Shown: positions 12,522-23,100 of the stretch, piece by piece
How positions within the stretch are numbered: position 1 is the stretch's first letter
How the letters are laid out: each line of letters begins with the position of its first letter
Assembly (NCBI GenBank): GCA_012845835.1
Contig: JABAKD010000012.1
Coordinates: forward strand, 6,868,336-6,932,335
DNA: 64,000 nt
Direction of reading: 5' to 3'
Source of the DNA: Undaria pinnatifida
Lineage: Eukaryota > Sar > Phaeophyceae > Laminariales > Alariaceae
Notes under the pieces: generated by a model
Seen by the model: only the letters and a program-made list of their open reading frames with translations
Told to the model about the DNA's origin: nothing
Database searches by the model: none
Translations under genes and position numbers: made by a program

Positions 12522-14405
12522 TCACTCTGCAGCTTTGCGTCTCTCCGTTTTATGCCAATTCCGCATGAACACCTCGGCTCCCTCCCCTACTCGTCGAAAC
12601 CATCTACCGGCCTTCTGAACAGCCTTTCGCCACCCTTCGAATTTCATTCCGAAGACCGACATATCCTCCTTCAGATGAGCCATCCAGTCCTTCTCTTGCC
12701 TCCCTGAGTAGCCCTTACCCCGAACAAGCTCCCCAAACATCACCCTCAGTGGCAGACGCTCCTCCCCCATACGTGCTACGAATCCCCCACATCCTCCATT
12801 TTGCGCACTATCGCTTCTATGCTCTCGGAAGCTGTCATGGCAAGCGCGTCGGCGTACGATAGGGTGTGGTCGTCGCGGTTCCGTTTCCGCCATCCGAGGC
12901 ATTGGAGGAGCATGGAGTGGTGAACCCGTCGTAGCCTGTCATAGTCAGGCTTGTTCGGGCTCCACGTCATGCCCCAAGAAGTGTCTCGATCACCTCAGCT
13001 TTCAGCAACCGCAACTTCAACCGTAAGCGCACACCCGGACGATCATAGATTTCTACCTTGTACCGCTGGAAGCACGCCCAGGTCCTCTGAAGACGCCGCG
13101 GTATTTCAATGCTAAGGTCTCTGTCTGCGGTGATAGCCCCGCCCAAGTACACAAACTCGATTGTTTGCTTGTGCACCTGGCCGGCCGCATTGATTGTGAA
13201 CGACACCTTCCCCCCGCCTTTGGTTTGCAGGCACATGATATCTGTTTTCGCCTCGGAGACCGTAAGCCCGAACGACGAGCACGCAGACACGATCACCGTC
13301 ATCATCCTCTCCAGCCCTTCCGATTATCGCGACACGATGCCCGCATCGTCCGCGTACAGCATACCCCACAATCTCTGCACCTCCTCCTCCTCCTTCCCCC
13401 TCCGCCCGTCGACTTTGCCTGTGCGTGAAATACCCTTCTTCTCGCCTTTCTCCTTTCGTTGGAGCTGCACCATGTTGTCCGTGATGGCTGCATCAGCGAG
13501 CAAGCGTTTCTCGGCCACACGCAGTACCGCCGTGAAAAACATGTTGAACAGCAGTAGCGCGAGCACGCATCATTGCCTGAGACCTTGCCCCACATCGAAC
13601 TTATCCGAGCACTCTCCATCATCCAACCGCACGCATGCTTGCATGCCGTCGTGGAATTAGCGCATGACGGCGAGCATTCTCGGTGGCACGCCAAAACGAG
13701 CAAGGACATCCCACAGAAGGGTTCGGTCGACGGAGTCATATGCTTTGGTGAGGTCGATAAAGCACAAGTACAAGGGGGTGTCCTTCTTCCGCGCCAGCTC
13801 CTGCAGTCGTCGTACTACGAACATCATGTCAACCGTCGAGCGTTGGGATCTGAACCCAAACTGTTCCTCCGGCAGAATGTTCTCGCGTTCGCAATGGTCA
13901 CTCAGGCGACCCGCCATGACTTTGAGGAATATTTTGCCGGCGTGAGCAACGAGGGAGATGCCACGATAATTGTCACACTCAGTCCGATCTTATTGTGAAG
14001 CACCTTAATCGTTGAATATTTCCATTGATGCGGCACGCCACCTCCCCTCCACACAGCGACGATTATAGCGTGGAACCCTCCGAGAGTGTTCAATTCTCCT
14101 TCGTCTGCCAAAACCTTCAAGAGCTCGGCCGGGAGACCATCGGGCCCTACCGCCTCTCGGTTCGCCAACGCACGGATTGCCTCCTCTACTTCGTAGCTAG
14201 ACGTGACATCGTCCAGTGGTCTGCACGGGGGCCACTGCTTAAGCTCGTCCACAATGCTCGGGTGAAGGGTCGGCGACTTGTTGTTAAGCAGTTTGTGAAA
14301 CCACCTCACCCACCGCTCGCGGATGAGGGCATTATCCCGCAGCAATCGACCTTCCTCGTCCTTGATGTACTGCGAGTTAAACGTTCTCTTCCCTTCCACA
14401 TCCAT
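12522..14405 (-). pseudogene. retrotransposon reverse transcriptase and C-terminal region, multiply frameshifted
   Basis: RT blocks are readable in order on the minus strand: [45 protein letters not shown] (first catalytic Asp), LALLLFNMFFTAVLR, the YADD box as LYADDAGIVS, FGLTVSEAKTDIMCL and FVYLGGAIT. They lie in four or more frames (13902-14405, 13657-13917, 13324-13566, 12967-13305). The stretch 12522-12970 continues with WSPNKPDYDRLRRVHHSMLL, typical of the region after RT in LINEs. No frame is intact, so the copy is dead. Confidence 0.9.
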
Positions 14406-14808
14406 CCCCTTTAGGTGTTTGTAGAAGCCAAATTGATCATCTTCTCGGAAACGCCCTTCGAGTTGGCTAACGTAATCTTCGAAGAACTTTATGAACAGCT
14501 TCCGCCTGCGTGCGTTTCAGCTGTTTGGTAGTCGCCTTCAAGGGCTCGCCGTAGACCACGGTCGTTTGGAGCAGAACGGACCCGTTTCCTCGCGTCTCCC
14601 CCATCCTGCCATCGTGCATTTAACTCCGCCTTCGCCTCCTCGGTCGCACACCAGCCCCTCGGTACTTGTTCGCGCCGAATAGCGGGCGCTATGTCGGCCG
14701 CATTCGACAGTAGCGTCTCGGTTAGTAATGAGATCATGTCATCAACGCTTCCGGCATTAGTACCCGGTATCGGGGAGGCAAGCTTGGCTGCTATCGCTTC
14801 TTGGAAAT

Positions 14809-15589
14809 TCATCCGGAGATGCGGGTCCGCCATTGATCTTGGTTGATCAATAGCTCGCCGGTTTTGATGTCTCTCTTTGGGCGATTTGGTGCGATGCGGC
14901 CCAAAAGGCGAATATTTCCCATTACGATGTTATGGTCCGACTCAGCGTTCTCCCTGTGTGGGGTTCGCACAGTGACATTACGGGCCAATCGTCTATTCAC
15001 TTGCCGTGTCAGTATGTAGTCAAGCCTGTACTGGGCCTTTCCTCGGTTAGGACTCTGAAACGTGTACGATATACCACGAGCAGGTGTAGCATAGTACGTG
15101 TTGAGGAGGGCGAGTTTGTTACCAGTTGCAGGAATCAATAGCCGCTCTCCGTTGTCGTTCAGTTCGTCACGTCCGTATGCACCCAATACCTTGCTGTCGG
15201 TCCACCCGATCCCTCTCATGCCTGTACGAGCATTTGCGTCCATCAGGAGAAGGAGGTGATCCCTACTGGGTACCCCCTGGACCACCTCGTCAAGTGAACT
15301 CCAAAAGTAATCCTTTTCGCTGGTGTTCTCGTCAAGAGTGGGAGCATAGCCTACAATGACAAGACACACCGTTAGATTTCCCTTTGAGTTGGATGTGAAC
15401 CTTCATCAATCTAGCACTGATGCACTCAACCGCGACGTAGCCCTTATCCATCCCTGCCACGATAGACTCTCTAACATCTAAGCCTACCCCGTGGCTCCCC
15501 TTTTTATCGTGCTTTCCTCCGTCTGCTCCTGAGCAAAACTTTATATACACACGCACGAGTTTTTTTGTGGTCTGTGCCCTGCTGCACAA
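14809..15589 (-). pseudogene. retrotransposon endonuclease (EEP fold), frameshifted
   Basis: Two overlapping frames carry the endonuclease/exonuclease/phosphatase signatures of LINE elements: LLLMDANARTG, YRLDYIL and the catalytic SDHNIV near the end. The N-terminal half (GVGLDVRESIVAG) is in another frame, joined by a shift near 15350. The first catalytic Asn/Glu region is not evident, so the 5' end may be truncated. In life this domain would nick target DNA for target-primed reverse transcription. Confidence 0.88.
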
Positions 15590-16105
15590 AACAGGCTGTA
15601 TTCGCTCTGAGAGTCGTCGCTGCCAAGGTTGAAGGGTGCTGATGCTGTATGACTGAAGCTTTCGCTCGAAACGCGAGAAGAGCTTGACCAGTTCTGTGTG
15701 GACTTTTTTTCACAAGGCAAAAAGCACAGCAGTGTCACACACGAAAAAAGCACATGGTAGATTGTTGATGCTCCAACACAAAAAACAAGATCAGGCTTAA
15801 TTAGCAGTTCGTTCGCCATACTTGAACCTTTCTTATAGAAATGAAGTAGTGGCATAATTGGGCGTCTTCTAACGACCGACCATTTCTGACTACTGCACAT
15901 ACGAAAAAATACGTGCTATCTGCACACAGCAGCTTCCGCCGCCGCCGATTCCTCGCCTCAAATAGCAAGACATAGCACCACACCTTCGAGACTGCGCGCC
16001 CCATTGCTCTGAGAGGGGTTGCTGCCAAGATTGAGGGTCGCTGACTGTGTGGCTGAAGCTCTCGCTCGAGAGGCAAGAGCCTCACCTCTTTCTTTATCGC
16101 CTCTT
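15583..16105. repeat. two related repeat copies about 390 bp apart
   Basis: Segments 15583-15690 and 15960-16085 share CTCTGAGAG, GCTGCCAAG(G/A)TTGA(A)GGG and TGGCTGAAGCT(T/C)TCGCTCGA-like sequence. They lie just 5' of the retrotransposon on its coding strand; they might be 5' UTR repeats of the element or an independent duplication. Confidence 0.55.
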
Positions 16106-16194
16106 TTAACAAGAAAAACAGAGCCGTTGTTTGCTTCTTCTAGATCAAGACATACGTACGCATCGCGAGTATGATACAAGGCCCATACGGCGGT

Positions 16195-16390
16195 AAACTC
16201 ATGCATGTGGCCTCCGGGCTGTTTTCCTGGAGCATGGCGGCCCTCTTGGTTTTATCCAAGTCCCCAATCTGCACCTGCAATCAATCGTGGACATATTCAT
16301 ATGTCCGCTTCACATATTTTTGTTGTACCTCGTATTTCTTGTGCATTTTTGTATTTTTTGTTCCTGAGCGAAGCGCCTTGTACCTACCTA
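16195..16390 (+). repeat. dispersed repeat, copy lacking the central hairpin
   Basis: Aligns with 10673-10860, but its terminus reads TGAGCGAAGCGCCTTGTA: the outer stem bases remain while the inner GCGGGCGGC/GCCGCCCGC hairpin is absent. Confidence 0.65.
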
Positions 16391-16996
16391 TACCGCCCAT
16401 GGCACGGAGGCTCATCGTCTTCAGCATGGCGACGCCTGCAACAGCGAGACCCGGTTGGACGTCTACAACCTACCACACGCCGAACAGCAGTACGGCTGCA
16501 CACATTGTACTCATGACGTTATTCATACTATTACTACTCCTGTACGGCAGTTACGTACCCGGATGGTACCGAAACCTGCATGATAGAGAACGCGACAAAA
16601 CTAGGTGATTCAGCTCCGATGAACGAAAGCCTGCTCTGCGGAAGATACACTTGATCGGCTAGCAAGTTGCGTTGAAAATAAGATGCCATCTGACGCACCT
16701 CCACATGGTCTGTCGATGTTTCCCTGACGGCCCGCTGCCAGCCACAACCGTCCGATGTAAGCGCTGGGCATGGCGGCCAATTTTCCACATGGTTTTAGCA
16801 GCCACGCCTGGGTTTCTCGCCCCCTAGACTCAAGTGCTGTGCACGCAGATGCTAAATGTCAACAACCCAGCACAACAGCACAGCAGAAGAAAAACAGCAC
16901 GTTAGAACGGCCCTAGGCCACAAGAGGAACAACACGAAGAAGGGAGTTCCACGTTGAAAAATGTGGATTATTTTGCAACGGGAAACGGGAATCTTT

Positions 16997-18090
16997 GGGG
17001 AGTGATAATCTCGCAGACATAGGCGGAATCTAAATCTCGCCCACGGGGACATATAAGAACCATCCCCGGGTTTCCACCGTCATATTACGGCTTGCAGTGT
17101 GCGAATTCGCGGGCATCAACGAGGGTGCTGGCACCGCCCCTACAGCACCATGGCCACCGAGATAGGCAGCAATATGACACCTGGACACCCCTGTACACTC
17201 AAGGCTCGACTTTCAGCCCCTGAAAGCTAGAAATTGGCAAAATCGATGACGATTTGCAGGTAGTAGGTGCTGTTTAGGCCGCCACAGCAGCAGTACGTAG
17301 TGCAGCCCCACACACGTAGGTGCTGGCGTTGCTCCTACAGCCCCACGACCACCACTACATGCAGCAATATCACACCTAGACTACATACCCCACACACTGA
17401 AGGCCGGATTTCAGCCCCTCCGAGTGAGAAATCGTCGAAATCGAGGACGATTTGCACGTGCTGTGGACACCGCGACCGCTGCATGCATGCAGCACGCAGT
17501 ACACAGCAAGCAGTAGTGCAGCCTACACACATCACACACCCGCAGAGGGAAGAATATCCCACGCTTGCTCTCCGTAGGTGCCCAAGAATAGTGTCAGTCT
17601 GACGTGCCTGTTGTATCCAGGAACTATAACAGGACAATGTGCAAGCGCACCCACAGCAGTGTAGTCTATAACTTGAATATTACACAACCTACCCACAACA
17701 GCAGCAGTAGACAACAGCAGTGCATAATGTACGTGTGGAGGAAAAGAGGAACACGTGCCAAATAGCTGCCTTACAGCTAGCTTTCGGCACCCATTTACAG
17801 TACAACTTCAGCCCACAACTTCCGTCATTGAGGGAACCACGGCTGGCTGTCAATCAACCGTGAGATCTGGAAACTTTAGATGAGCAAGCATATGATATAA
17901 ACTAAACGGTAGTTTGGTGCTAGTTTTAAGCTACCGGCACAGCAGCAGCCAGCAGCAGCAGCCAGCAGCCAGCACCAAGTTTTCAAACACAGCGAACCGT
18001 AATATGACGGTGGAAGTCCGGGGATGGTTCTTATACGTCCCCGTGGGCGAGGTTTAGACTCCGCCTATGTCTGCGAGATTATCACTCCCC
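16997..18090. mobile_element. Mutator-like non-autonomous element with 96-bp TIRs
   Basis: Terminal inverted repeats of about 96 bp (16997-17092 and 17995-18090) begin GGGGAGTGATAATCTCGCAG and differ at about five positions. The element is flanked by a perfect 9-bp direct repeat GGAATCTTT (16988-16996 and 18091-18099). Long TIRs plus a 9-bp target duplication are typical of Mutator-like elements. No transposase frame is present; the interior holds two related modules (about 17127-17262 and 17319-17460), each ending in ATCGA-GACGATTTGCA. Confidence 0.88.
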
Positions 18091-18633
18091 GGAATCTTTC
18101 TTGCGAACGTCTGCTGCCAGCCAGCCCTACGGGCGGCACGAGTAGGACGTATTGTTGTGGTGGCTGAATGCACCCTCAAGGGGCACACAGAGCCAGCATG
18201 CTTTGGGTTGTCTTGTCATGGTCTTCATGAGGGCTGACGGCAGAACATCTACGCCATACCAGGAAAAGTCTTATATTTGGTAAGTCGTCGCGGTACGTAC
18301 ATTAGACTAGATACAGCAGCTTTTTGAATTTTGAATTTTTAAACTGCGTGATTCGTTTTATTGGTTGAGAACGGCAGACGTAAGGCTTGAAAGACGCACA
18401 CATCGGCCAGATCAGATTTCTGTAGATGATCTAGATTACCAGAGGGTACACGTTTCTTTGAGGGCGGCCAGATCCCTAGTCTATATGACCTGCGAGCCTA
18501 TGGGTTATGTTGCCCCGCGGTTGAGAGCAGGATGATCTGACTGATCTATAGCGCAAGTTTCCTGGGTTGGATCTGCATTATTAGACTAGACTAAACGAGT
18601 AGTTCCTACCTTTGGTCCTACTGCTGTCCAGGA

Positions 18634-18734
18634 TTCTGTGATCACACCGTTTTGATTATGCGAGTTCATGTGAGAACATTGTTGTTGTTGTTCTTACATT
18701 AACTCGCATAATCAAGTCCGTGGTCACAGAGAAC
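18634..18734. repeat. long imperfect hairpin (inverted repeat)
   Basis: The left arm (18634-18678) and right arm (18689-18734) are complementary over about 44 bp, with a core of TTGATTATGCGAGTT in both, around a TTGTTGTTGT loop. The right arm matches the repeat family at 11537 and 53620, suggesting a folded MITE or two abutting element ends. Confidence 0.8.
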
Positions 18735-20146
18735 ATGTACCATGCCAACGTGTTTTACGGTGGACCATCCAAATCGAGTGTATGACGAGTGCTTGGTATT
18801 TGAACGATGATTGCACGTGGAAAACCATGTGAAAAATAACCTGTACGACCAGGTACCAGGTATTTTTGACCTTTAGGAGGTATAGGTGGTATAGTATAGA
18901 CTAGACTATACGCTTAGCGATGAAACAAATGAAAAGTGCGGCCTCATAACAGGAATATTGCGCAACATACGATATTACTCCACGCCACGCGTGTCCTGCA
19001 ACTAACTCATTGTATTGAAGTCCGACATACAAGGACAAAAAAACACCACCCCCTAACCCAGCAGCTCGCGTCACCTTGTGCGGCTGATCCTGAATGGTCA
19101 GATCCGATGATATTATGTTCGTCTTTTGTTCCCCTACGATACGAGCACGAACTTTAAAGGGATTCATGGATGGGGGGCATGTAGCAGACGCGCTTATCAC
19201 TCAATTAATTCACCTCAGAATTACAGAATGCGGTTGAGCGAGCTGGGCAAAGTCTCACATATAGTTATTAACAGTTCAACCAGTGACTGTTCGATATGGT
19301 TGGAATCAATCGCAAATAACCGAGGATATTCCATGCAGACTGGAGTATATGCATGTATGCGCGGCTGCAAACGTTTTTGTGCGTCATATCGCATACGATC
19401 CGCTCTGAACTGCCCGCATCGCTTCGCAAGGTGTGACACGAAAACCACAGGCAGGCAACGCGGCACAGACCCACGAGAAAACAGGAGTACGACACCAAGT
19501 ACAATGGAGTCTGTAGGCAAAGCGACCACGTTGCTCAAGCAATGAAACATGGTCGCTTGTCCCCGCTTTCCCTTGTGACACCCCATACGAAGACTTATCC
19601 TTACAGCTCAAATTAATAGCTCTACAGCAGTGCTGATGTGTTGAAATGACTCATTTGGCTATCATACTGCGAGCAGAAAAGAATATATAGCAGTTGTTCC
19701 AGCAGAACGGGACAGCACATTGAACCAAGCTTGGAGACACCGCAAAATGCTGAGCACAGCCAAGACTTCCCGAAGAAGACGTGGCTGGCAAACTGAGCTG
19801 GACAATTCGGTACTACTGCCTGATATGTAAACAGATTTCACGCACCCTGGCTGAATACCGCAGCACTTCAGCATATACGACGTACATCATAGCAGTTCCA
19901 TATCACTGCACGTGGATTCGATCTCTTTTCGAGATCAAAAGACAGTTGACGCCAAATAATCGCACAGCATACCCTCAACATCGGTGTGCTGACCTACGTA
20001 CTCGGTCATCCGCGCAATGCACTATGCTGGCGACGAGTTGCCCATTCCTTAAGCTACTGTCGATCAACACCCAAAGGATGACCACCAAAAATGAGGAATC
20101 ATGCCACGCCTACAGAACCACCTCCCCTTCCCGTACGACGCGTGCA
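18735..20146. other. no gene recognised
   Basis: Open frames on both strands lack recognisable domains or consistent splice structure. Apart from ACCAGGTACCAGGTA at 18848-18862, I see nothing in this stretch. Confidence 0.5.
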
Positions 20147-23100
20147 TCAGTGGTGGGCCCCCACGTGGTGGGCGGCGTAGTAGTCGTGCAACTTCTTCGC
20201 TTCCTCTTTCCTGTGGACATTTTTTTTTACAAATTCGTCAAAGGGGTTGTTACAGCGGTTAGTGTCGAACACAGGCAGCATTTAGAGTACCAACATGAAG
20301 TAAAGGCGTCACTCGCGGTCGGTTTTTGCTGTATTCGCCAAACTACGGTTTCGCTTTGTCGCCAATGCCAGGCGGGTGTAAATGTGGCACCGCAATCATG
20401 GTTGGCGAGAGCGCACTAGGGCATTAGCCAGTTAAGCCTACGTTTCATCCAAGATACATACCCGATCTTTCTGCAACGAAACGAGTGCGTGCCAGTGGGT
20501 ATACGAACGCCGGTGTGCGACGTGCGAAAACATTTTTCCAAGTTCTGTACGCACCCTTACTACGACTGCTTGGGGAAAGGCGCTTGTATTGTTTGCGTTG
20601 GTTAAGCCGCGTCCGAATGAGGTGAGTGGTTATGGAAAACGCTATCATATCGTAAATAAATAGCGCTGTTCGGCGTTGATCTAAGGTGAAGGTAAGCTAC
20701 TGCGCACTATCAGTTACCTCTTTTCACTTTGTGGTTCACTATGATCTCCAAAACTGACATTCTGTGAGCTTGACGACGGCAACGAAAATTGAGAGCTGCA
20801 CAGGGTGCACGGCAGACACAATCCGCGTTTGCAAGACAACACCATGCAATAGCCCTACGCCCGCTAAGTGCCGGTGCCTGGCGCTACAGAGGCATGTAAT
20901 ACAACAGTGACAATTGGAACCGACAATCAAATCTTGCCTATTAATAGCGTACTCACTTTTGTAAAGACTTGTACTGTCCCACGACGACGTACTTGATCGA
21001 AAGGTGGGTCAGGGCACTGACGCCCATGAAGTGGAGAACTGGTGCGAAGCTGAAGACGAACACAAAAGACAAGGACGACGGCACGTGGAACCGTGAGCAT
21101 GTACTACACTCCACCGTGCCTTTGTGTGAGCACACCAACTTACGATTTACCGTGAACCTGTAGCACCCATTGTTACAACCGGTATGCGCAACTCCAGCCC
21201 CGCGAAACCCATGACATCAGTGCCTGCGCCTACCGGTGAATACCCGGCGCAATAGAGGAAAGTAACGAGATTCTCACACATGCTCTCAACATACAGTATA
21301 GTCGGAGTATCGCTACTATTTCGTACAGTGAGTATTGAGAGTATTGCAGTACTGATGGTCGAAGTACTGCGAAAACTGGCGGCGTGAGCAGAAGATACGG
21401 CCGAACTACTGCGAGTACCCGCGGCGTGAGCAGTATAGAACCCAACATACGAGTAGTATCCGCAGTACAAACATCTTAAATACATGTGTACACAGAGTAT
21501 CTACACCATTGAATCCCGAAATGCTACGAGTACTTGCAGTATGAGCAGTACCAAACCCTGACAGAGTGCCAGTATTCCCAGTACCTCCAGCGTTTCCCCC
21601 TTCAAAGTAATTTTCTCCAAACGCCACTTCTGGGGGCATCTGTGTACGCTTTCTGCAACAGTGGAAGTGGATGAACTTATCGATAAGGTGCACACCTGCT
21701 CCCTTTACGGTTCATTCTCCGAGCGTACTGGGAGTATTAGTATTGGAGAGCATGTAGTACTGCGAGTGCTCGCAGTTTCAACAGCCGAGGTACTGGCAGT
21801 GCCCGCAACACAGAAGCCCAAAGTAGCGCGAGTACGGGCAGTATGCACAGTATCGAACCCCAAGGAAGCAGTTTATCCCGAGGATAACCCCCGAAATACT
21901 GCGAGTACTCGCAGCATGAGCAGTATCGAACGTTGAAATACTGCACACATCGGATAATGAGGCACTCGGATAATACTACTCTACGCTATGGGGCCTAAAA
22001 CGGCGGCTTGGCCACGTCGTAACATAGTGTTAGCACGGAAGGCGCAACCGCTTAACACGTTAACATAGTGCTAATTAAATTTATATTCGCGAACGTTATA
22101 AAGCAGTGACGTTTTGTTTCTTCTGATCTCGTCGGCTCTGGTACGGTAACATAGTACTACTACGTGATCGGTGCGTGTACAAACATCGCAACACAATGTT
22201 AGGGTTCGTCCAGACTCGTACGTTATCAACGGAACATTTACACAAGACCATTTCCCCCTGATTCGCTAACCTGCTAGCGTAATGTGAGTTGACCCCTTTG
22301 AGACTTCAGACGGAAAAATTGACGACAAAAATTGACGAATACGGCATCCGCCACTGCTGGTTGGCGACGACAAAATTGGTGTCCGAACGACAATATTGCC
22401 AAGGCCCATTACGGGATGGACGCAGCATGATCCTGCTCGTACTGGTGCACGCTCACGTACTGGTAGACGCTTGGAAATATCGCAATCATCGTTTTTTTGT
22501 TCGCGTGCCCCAACAGGGTTAATAGGAAGCTCTGGGCGTATCACCTTAACGTAACATTCATTGCGAGTTTCGTGTTTTCCACAATCAACGTTGTGATATT
22601 CGAACGTTGTTTGACCCCCCCTTATGCTTCCGTCGGGTCGGGTAACATCACACTTAACGCACGTTAACTAAGCCTAGAATGGTCGCGAGGCAACACTATG
22701 TTAGGATGTTAAAGGCCGAGGGACCTCTACCATTATGTTATTATGTTACAGTCATTAACTATTTGACTTTTACCGTTTCGTTACGATGTTATCTCAAAAG
22801 AAAATCGGACTTACCAGTATATTACTACCGTAAGGGGTAAGACTGTACGTTTTTTAGACGTAGAAATTGAAAAAAAATGGTCCATGGTCGATATAGCTGA
22901 GAATAGCACTCTTCAATAAATTGACCAATCCGCCATGGGGAGAGCAAGACCACGCCAGGGATATATTTCTAGAGTCCTTGGGACTTGGGACGGAGGAAAT
23001 AAAAAAAAATCGGAGGTGTTTTCCTTCCAGATTTTTTTGTACCCTGCTTTGGTTTTCCATATTTGCAAGGCGTTTTTTTCTTTGGGGGGGGTGATATTGT

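Larger units (their letters stand above)
12500..15610 (-). mobile_element. decayed non-LTR (LINE-type) retrotransposon
   Basis: Runs 5' to 3' on the minus strand: apurinic-type endonuclease (15589-14809), linker, reverse transcriptase (14405-12967), then a C-terminal domain (12970-12522). The reading frame shifts at least six times, so no intact polyprotein exists. The 5' boundary near 15.6 kb and 3' boundary near 12.5 kb are approximate. The clade cannot be fixed by eye. Its 3' side passes almost directly into the G-rich (minus strand) microsatellite. Confidence 0.92.

Noticed and set aside
12079-12618. 179-residue proline-rich plus-strand frame
   Set aside because: It is open only because the C/T microsatellite lacks stop codons; the flanking residues show no domain.
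13109-13660. 183-residue plus-strand frame
   Set aside because: Antisense shadow of the reverse transcriptase remnant.
19781-20419. 212-residue plus-strand frame
   Set aside because: It lies across the last exon of the subunit f-like gene on the opposite strand and shows no domain.
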